Origin: JBKEDC01 sp047972995
Lineage (GTDB): Bacteria; Bacteroidota; Bacteroidia; Bacteroidales; Prolixibacteraceae
Direction: 5' to 3'
NCBI GenBank assembly: GCA_047972995.1
Contig: JBKEBD010000006.1
Location: 1-64,000, forward strand
DNA: 64,000 bases
This document shows, in pieces, positions 60,366-64,000 of this stretch (positions are counted from its first letter, which is position 1; the number at the start of each line of letters is the position of its first letter). Made by a program: the position numbers and the translations under genes. The notes below the pieces were generated by a model that was given only the letters and a program-made list of their open reading frames with translations, had not been told where the DNA came from and searched no databases.

Positions 60366-62198
60366 ATGTACGTAAAAAGCGACCTAGATAACAAGGTAGT
60401 TGCCGACTTAAAGGAAATTGCTAAATCATTAGGTATTAAGAGACTTGATTCTTTCAAGAAAGAAGAATTGGTGTATAAAATACTAGATGTTCAGGCGGAA
60501 GTGAAAGCCGAACGAACAGCGCAATCAGGAGACGCAAGACCCCCAAGAGATTCTCGTCAGAAAAAACGCCCAACTTCAGCTAAAAAAACCGAAGCTAAAG
60601 CCGAAACCGTAGAAGCAGAAGAGGCGGCTGTAGAAACGACTGCTGCCAAGCCAAGCAAAAAGCCAGGACGACGAAAGACAACCGAAAAACCGAGTTCAGT
60701 GGCTAAAGTTGCCGAAAAGAGCGAAGTGAAAGAAGAACCGACAGCGGAGGGCGAAAAGCCAGAGGTTGAAACTTCAATAAAAGAAGAAAACCAACCCACT
60801 GAAAATAGAGAACGTAAGCAGCGTAAACCTCGCAAACGTGTGGAAGATAGAAATGCCGGCGAGAAGAAAGAAGAAAGAACAGAGCGAGTAGAACGAGTTG
60901 CCGAAAAAGAAACAGAAAAGGCAGCAGCAGCCACTACCGAAGAAGCTACAGCAGAGGTGGTGGAAGATGCAGAAAAAACATCGCAACAAAATAATCGTAG
61001 GCAAAATAACAACAACAATAATAATAACCGCAAGCAAAATAACAATCGTCAGAAGCAAGAAGCAGCCTATGATTTTGGCGATTTAATTACCAATATTGGT
61101 GTGCTTGAAGTTATGCCCGATGGCTATGGTTTCTTACGCTCAAGTGACTATAACTATTTGAGCTCTCCAGACGATATTTATGTGTCGCAATCGCAAATCA
61201 AACTGTTCGGTTTGAGAACTGGCGACACCGTTGAAGGGGCAGTTCGCCCACCTAGAGAGGGAGAGAAATATTTCCCGCTATTGAAAGTAAATTCTATTAA
61301 TGGTCGCACACCTGATTACATTCGCGATCGTGTTCCTTTCGACCATTTAACCCCACTATTTCCCGACGAAAAATTCAATATCACCGGTAACGGACATGGC
61401 AATATTTCAGCTCGTGTGGTTGATTTGTTTGCGCCAATTGGTAAAGGACAGCGTGGCTTGATTGTGGCACCGCCTAAAACAGGTAAAACCATGCTCTTGA
61501 AGGAGGTTGCTAATGCAATTGCCGATAACCACCCCGAGGTGTATATGATTGTTCTTCTTATTGATGAACGTCCGGAAGAGGTGACAGATATGGCTAGAAG
61601 TGTGAATGCTGAGGTAATATCTTCTACTTTCGATGAACCGGCAGAACGCCATGTGCGTGTGGCAAACATGGTGCTTGAAAAAGCAAAACGTTTAACCGAA
61701 TGTGGGCACGATGTAGTAGTTCTTTTAGATTCTATTACCCGATTGGCAAGAGCCTATAATACGGTGGCTCCTGCATCGGGAAAAGTGCTTTCGGGTGGGG
61801 TTGATGCCAATGCTTTGCACAAACCCAAACGATTCTTTGGTGCGGCACGTAATATTGAAGATGGTGGTTCATTAACCATTTTAGCTACCGCACTTACTGA
61901 AACCGGTTCTAAAATGGATGAGGTTATCTTTGAAGAATTTAAAGGTACGGGTAATATGGAATTGCAACTCGATCGTAAATTGTCGAATAAACGCATATTC
62001 CCTGCTGTCGATATTATATCTTCAAGCACTCGTAGAGATGATGTTCTCCTATCGCAATCGGTGATGGATAAGGTGTATATTCTTCGAAATTACTTAGCCG
62101 ACATGAACTCGATTGAAGCTATGGAGTTCTTGCGCACACGATTGGTTAGGGCAAGTTCTATAGAGGAATTCTTGATATCGATGAACGATGATGAATAG
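60366..62198 (+). CDS. rho: Transcription termination factor Rho with a long disordered insertion
   Basis: Hexameric RNA helicase ending transcription. The first 45 residues (VADLKEIAKSLGIKRLDSFK) are the Rho N-domain start, then about 180 residues (46-230) of low-complexity Lys/Glu/Ala-rich sequence ending in an Asn/Arg-rich tract (NNRRQNNNNNNNNRKQNNN). The RNA-binding CSD starts near 240 (VMPDGYGFLRSSDYNYLSS), followed by Walker A VAPPKTGKTMLLKEVANA near 365, Walker B-like DVVVLLDSITRLARAYN and Q-loop region LSGGVDANALHKPKRFFGA. Such insertions are usual in Bacteroidetes Rho; in Bacteroides thetaiotaomicron the disordered region drives phase separation. Confidence 0.95.
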   Translation: MYVKSDLDNKVVADLKEIAKSLGIKRLDSFKKEELVYKILDVQAEVKAERTAQSGDARPPRDSRQKKRPTSAKKTEAKAETVEAEEAAVETTAAKPSKKPGRRKTTEKPSSVAKVAEKSEVKEEPTAEGEKPEVETSIKEENQPTENRERKQRKPRKRVEDRNAGEKKEERTERVERVAEKETEKAAAATTEEATAEVVEDAEKTSQQNNRRQNNNNNNNNRKQNNNRQKQEAAYDFGDLITNIGVLEVMPDGYGFLRSSDYNYLSSPDDIYVSQSQIKLFGLRTGDTVEGAVRPPREGEKYFPLLKVNSINGRTPDYIRDRVPFDHLTPLFPDEKFNITGNGHGNISARVVDLFAPIGKGQRGLIVAPPKTGKTMLLKEVANAIADNHPEVYMIVLLIDERPEEVTDMARSVNAEVISSTFDEPAERHVRVANMVLEKAKRLTECGHDVVVLLDSITRLARAYNTVAPASGKVLSGGVDANALHKPKRFFGAARNIEDGGSLTILATALTETGSKMDEVIFEEFKGTGNMELQLDRKLSNKRIFPAVDIISSSTRRDDVLLSQSVMDKVYILRNYLADMNSIEAMEFLRTRLVRASSIEEFLISMNDDE

Positions 62199-62611
62199 CC
62201 CGAGCTAACATTAAGTTTGGCATTCTATTGGACTTAATCTGATTGAATTACGCTTGTCGTATTCAGTAGATACGAGTCGAAAAATAACAGCATAAACGAG
62301 AAGCGTTTTCTTCATAAACAACACTCTGTTCAAAGAAAACGTATTAACAATAAGATATAAACAAGCCTAAAGTTGCAAAAGATGTAACTTTAGGCTTGTT
62401 TTGTATCAAATCAGTCCTTTTGTATGTGGTGTTTGTTGTTTCTAGTTTTTTTTGAAACAAATTTTAACTTTAAACTAACTTATTAATCTTGGTAGGTATC
62501 TATTGTTAATAGAAATATATTACTTTTGTGGACTATGGTATAAGAATGCGCAGAAGGAGTTGGAAAAATATATCTTCAAGCGAGTTTTGAAATAGAAGTG
62601 TAAAAATCATA
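62199..62611 (+). terminator. Intergenic region with rho terminator (62360-62402)
   Basis: AACAAGCCTAAAGTT (62360-62374) pairs perfectly with AACTTTAGGCTTGTT (62386-62400), continuing into TTTTG. The rest of the gap shows no gene. A -7 box TACTTTTG lies at 62521-62528, upstream of the DUF6089 gene, but no well-spaced -33 element is seen. Confidence 0.7.
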
Positions 62612-63358
62612 ATGGAGTTGATGAAGAGAATACTCTTGGTGTTAATGGTGTTTTTTGCCGTGGCAAGAAGCAGTGCACAACCATCGCAGGCAACTATTGA
62701 TTTAGGCTTATGGGGTGGATTGAGCGGATATCAGGGAGATATGACCTATGTCGATCGTTTAGGATCGATAGGGGGTGCAGGGGGGGTCTTTTGCAGATAT
62801 AACTTCAATCCGAGATACGGTATTCGAGTGAGTGCCTTGGTTGGAAACATTAGTGGAGTGGGTAAATTTGACGATATAGATTGGGAGTTTGATAAAACAG
62901 TGAATGACTTCTCCGCCGTTTTTGAATTTAACTTTTTACCGTATCTGATAGGCAGCTCAAAGAATAATATTTCTACCTTTTTAACGCTAGGAGTTGGCGG
63001 AGGTACTTATCCGAAAGCGACCAAGTTTAGTGGGTCGATTATCGACGGAGTTTATACTCCTAGTGTGGATAAAACAGATTATGGAGAGGGCGGAGATATG
63101 ATTTCTGCGTGGAATATTCCATTAGGGTTTGGATTTAAATTTAATGTAACAAAACGTCTCGGAATGGGTGCTGAGTTTGTACTGCGAAAATATTTCGACG
63201 ATGGTTTAGATAACCTAGACGATCCGAGAGCTTTTGGAGTGGAAGATTCAGAAGGATATAACACTTCACTGCATAATAACGATTGGACTTTTCATTTGGG
63301 CGTGTTTGTTTACTACCAAATTTTTAGAGTCGATAAGCATTGTGCTTTATATGATTAA
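62612..63358 (+). CDS. DUF6089 outer-membrane beta-barrel protein
   Basis: A 248-residue exported protein: signal peptide (RILLVLMVFFAVARSSAQ), then an eight-stranded OmpA/OmpW-like barrel with the usual alternating strands (for example FEFNFLPYLIGSSKNNISTF and LGMGAEFVLRKYFDDGLDN) and an aromatic last strand, HLGVFVYYQIF. DUF6089 genes typically precede uppS and bamA in Bacteroidales, as here (21-bp gap to uppS). Function is unknown; a role in outer-membrane assembly is suggested only by location. Confidence 0.85.
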   Translation: MELMKRILLVLMVFFAVARSSAQPSQATIDLGLWGGLSGYQGDMTYVDRLGSIGGAGGVFCRYNFNPRYGIRVSALVGNISGVGKFDDIDWEFDKTVNDFSAVFEFNFLPYLIGSSKNNISTFLTLGVGGGTYPKATKFSGSIIDGVYTPSVDKTDYGEGGDMISAWNIPLGFGFKFNVTKRLGMGAEFVLRKYFDDGLDNLDDPRAFGVEDSEGYNTSLHNNDWTFHLGVFVYYQIFRVDKHCALYD

Positions 63359-63379
63359 AAATAATAAGAGCTAGTTTTA

Positions 63380-64000
63380 ATGAGCTTAATAGATAAATTA
63401 GATAAGACAAAGTTGCCAAAACACATCGCCGTTATAATGGATGGCAATGGTAGATGGGCAAAACAACATGGCTACGAACGTTTTGTTGGGCATGAGCGAG
63501 GAGCAGAATCTGTTCGTGCAATACTAACAGCGGCAGGAAAAGTAGGTATAGAATATCTTACACTATACGCCTTTTCTACCGAAAACTGGTCTAGACCAAA
63601 AGAAGAAGTGGAAGCATTGATGTCTTTGCTTGTACATATGATTAAGCAAGAAACGCCCAATCTTAAAAAGAATAAAGTGCGTTTGCAAGCCATCGGCGAT
63701 TTAGCGAGTATGCCACAGGAAGTGCAAGAAAGCTTGGCGTGGTCTATCAATGAATTAAAAGATGAGACCGGAGTGACTTTGGTGCTAGCATTAAGCTATA
63801 GTAGCCGTTGGGAAATAACCAATGCTTGCCAGCAAATGATGACGCAAGTTGAAGCCGGAAAGCTAAAAGCTTCAGAAGTGACCGACGAATTAGTAAGCTC
63901 TTTCTTAACTACCCATGCTATTCCAGATCCTGATTTATTGATTAGGACAAGCGGAGAAACTCGCATCAGTAACTTCTTGCTTTGGCAAATTGCTTATGCC
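63380..64000 (+). CDS. uppS: Isoprenyl transferase (undecaprenyl-diphosphate synthase), partial at the right edge
   Basis: Adds isopentenyl units in Z-configuration to make the lipid carrier for cell-wall and surface polysaccharides. 207 codons are visible, from ATG 63380 to the window edge. Motifs: HIAVIMDGNGRWAKQHG with catalytic Asp, GHERGAESVR, YLTLYAFSTENWSRPKEEV, and LLIRTSGETRISNFLLWQIA near the edge. The remaining 35-40 residues lie outside. Downstream of the DUF6089 gene in one operon. Confidence 0.95.
   Translation, partial: MSLIDKLDKTKLPKHIAVIMDGNGRWAKQHGYERFVGHERGAESVRAILTAAGKVGIEYLTLYAFSTENWSRPKEEVEALMSLLVHMIKQETPNLKKNKVRLQAIGDLASMPQEVQESLAWSINELKDETGVTLVLALSYSSRWEITNACQQMMTQVEAGKLKASEVTDELVSSFLTTHAIPDPDLLIRTSGETRISNFLLWQIAYA

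Noticed and set aside
60557..61045. Long minus-strand open frame rich in Leu/Ser opposite rho
   Set aside because: It is the shadow of the Lys/Glu-rich low-complexity insertion of Rho.
62489..62528. Full promoter of the DUF6089 gene
   Set aside because: The -7 box TACTTTTG is good, but candidate TTG elements are at 15 or 29 bp, outside the usual spacing.

Overview
The window comes from the chromosome of a Bacteroidetes bacterium, most likely a Bacteroidales relative of Dysgonomonas, Paludibacter or Porphyromonas. The grounds are AT-rich DNA, promoters of the Bacteroides type (TTTG, about 19-20 bp, TAnnTTTG), and clade-typical genes: NigD-like lipoprotein, BT_3928-type DoxX protein, DUF1599, DUF5683 beside parAB, OstA/SurA, Rho with a long disordered N-terminal region, and DUF6089 before uppS. 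The species cannot be named from sequence alone. No rRNA, tRNA or CRISPR array was recognised.

Bases 1-6543 are a decaying prophage remnant. It holds tail and tail-fibre genes, a D12-class adenine methyltransferase, a ParB-like protein and a small phage protein. At least four genes carry in-frame stops (TAG, TAA, TAA, TGA); the methyltransferase also has an 11-bp tandem duplication that shifts its frame. Two 3' gene fragments meet head to head near 1556-1577, as expected of an inversion endpoint. Several striking inverted repeats lie here, including a stem-loop cluster with a predicted long-range loop pairing (4623-4734).

Bases 6575-11560 carry a hexuronate catabolic cluster on the minus strand: uxaC, kdgK, eda, exuT. 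kdgK has its own promoter, with a 14-bp LacI-type palindrome on the predicted start of transcription. Next come DUF1599 and the DoxX protein, an EamA transporter, a coiled-coil membrane protein, a NigD-like lipoprotein, an AraC regulator, a GNAT enzyme, an Hpt protein and gcvT. Then follows a nitrosative-stress module: a cysteine-free Crp/Fnr regulator divergent from hcp, and a hemerythrin gene broken by a one-base frameshift. A palindrome sits just upstream of the hcp promoter.

Bases 23478-36221 (minus strand) are housekeeping and envelope genes: yidC, pyrG, a DUF349 protein, an MBOAT/SGNH pair, a LysM lytic transglycosylase, DUF5683, parB and parA. Bases 37131-50413 carry a UvrD/PcrA helicase, an outer-membrane biogenesis block (OstA-like, SurA, SurA-like lipoprotein) with ClpC, and gyrA plus a TPR protein. 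Bases 51297-57873 carry two Cys/Met-metabolism PLP enzymes, queF and queC, a VOC dioxygenase-like protein and an SDR. An IS30 remnant and a wrecked TonB-receptor gene follow, then rho, a DUF6089 protein and the start of uppS.

Intergenic regions in the right half hold a dispersed family of REP-like double-hairpin elements, seven copies at different stages of decay. Stem sequences differ between copies while pairing is kept. Other gaps carry degenerate tandem repeats of 84 and about 42 bp.
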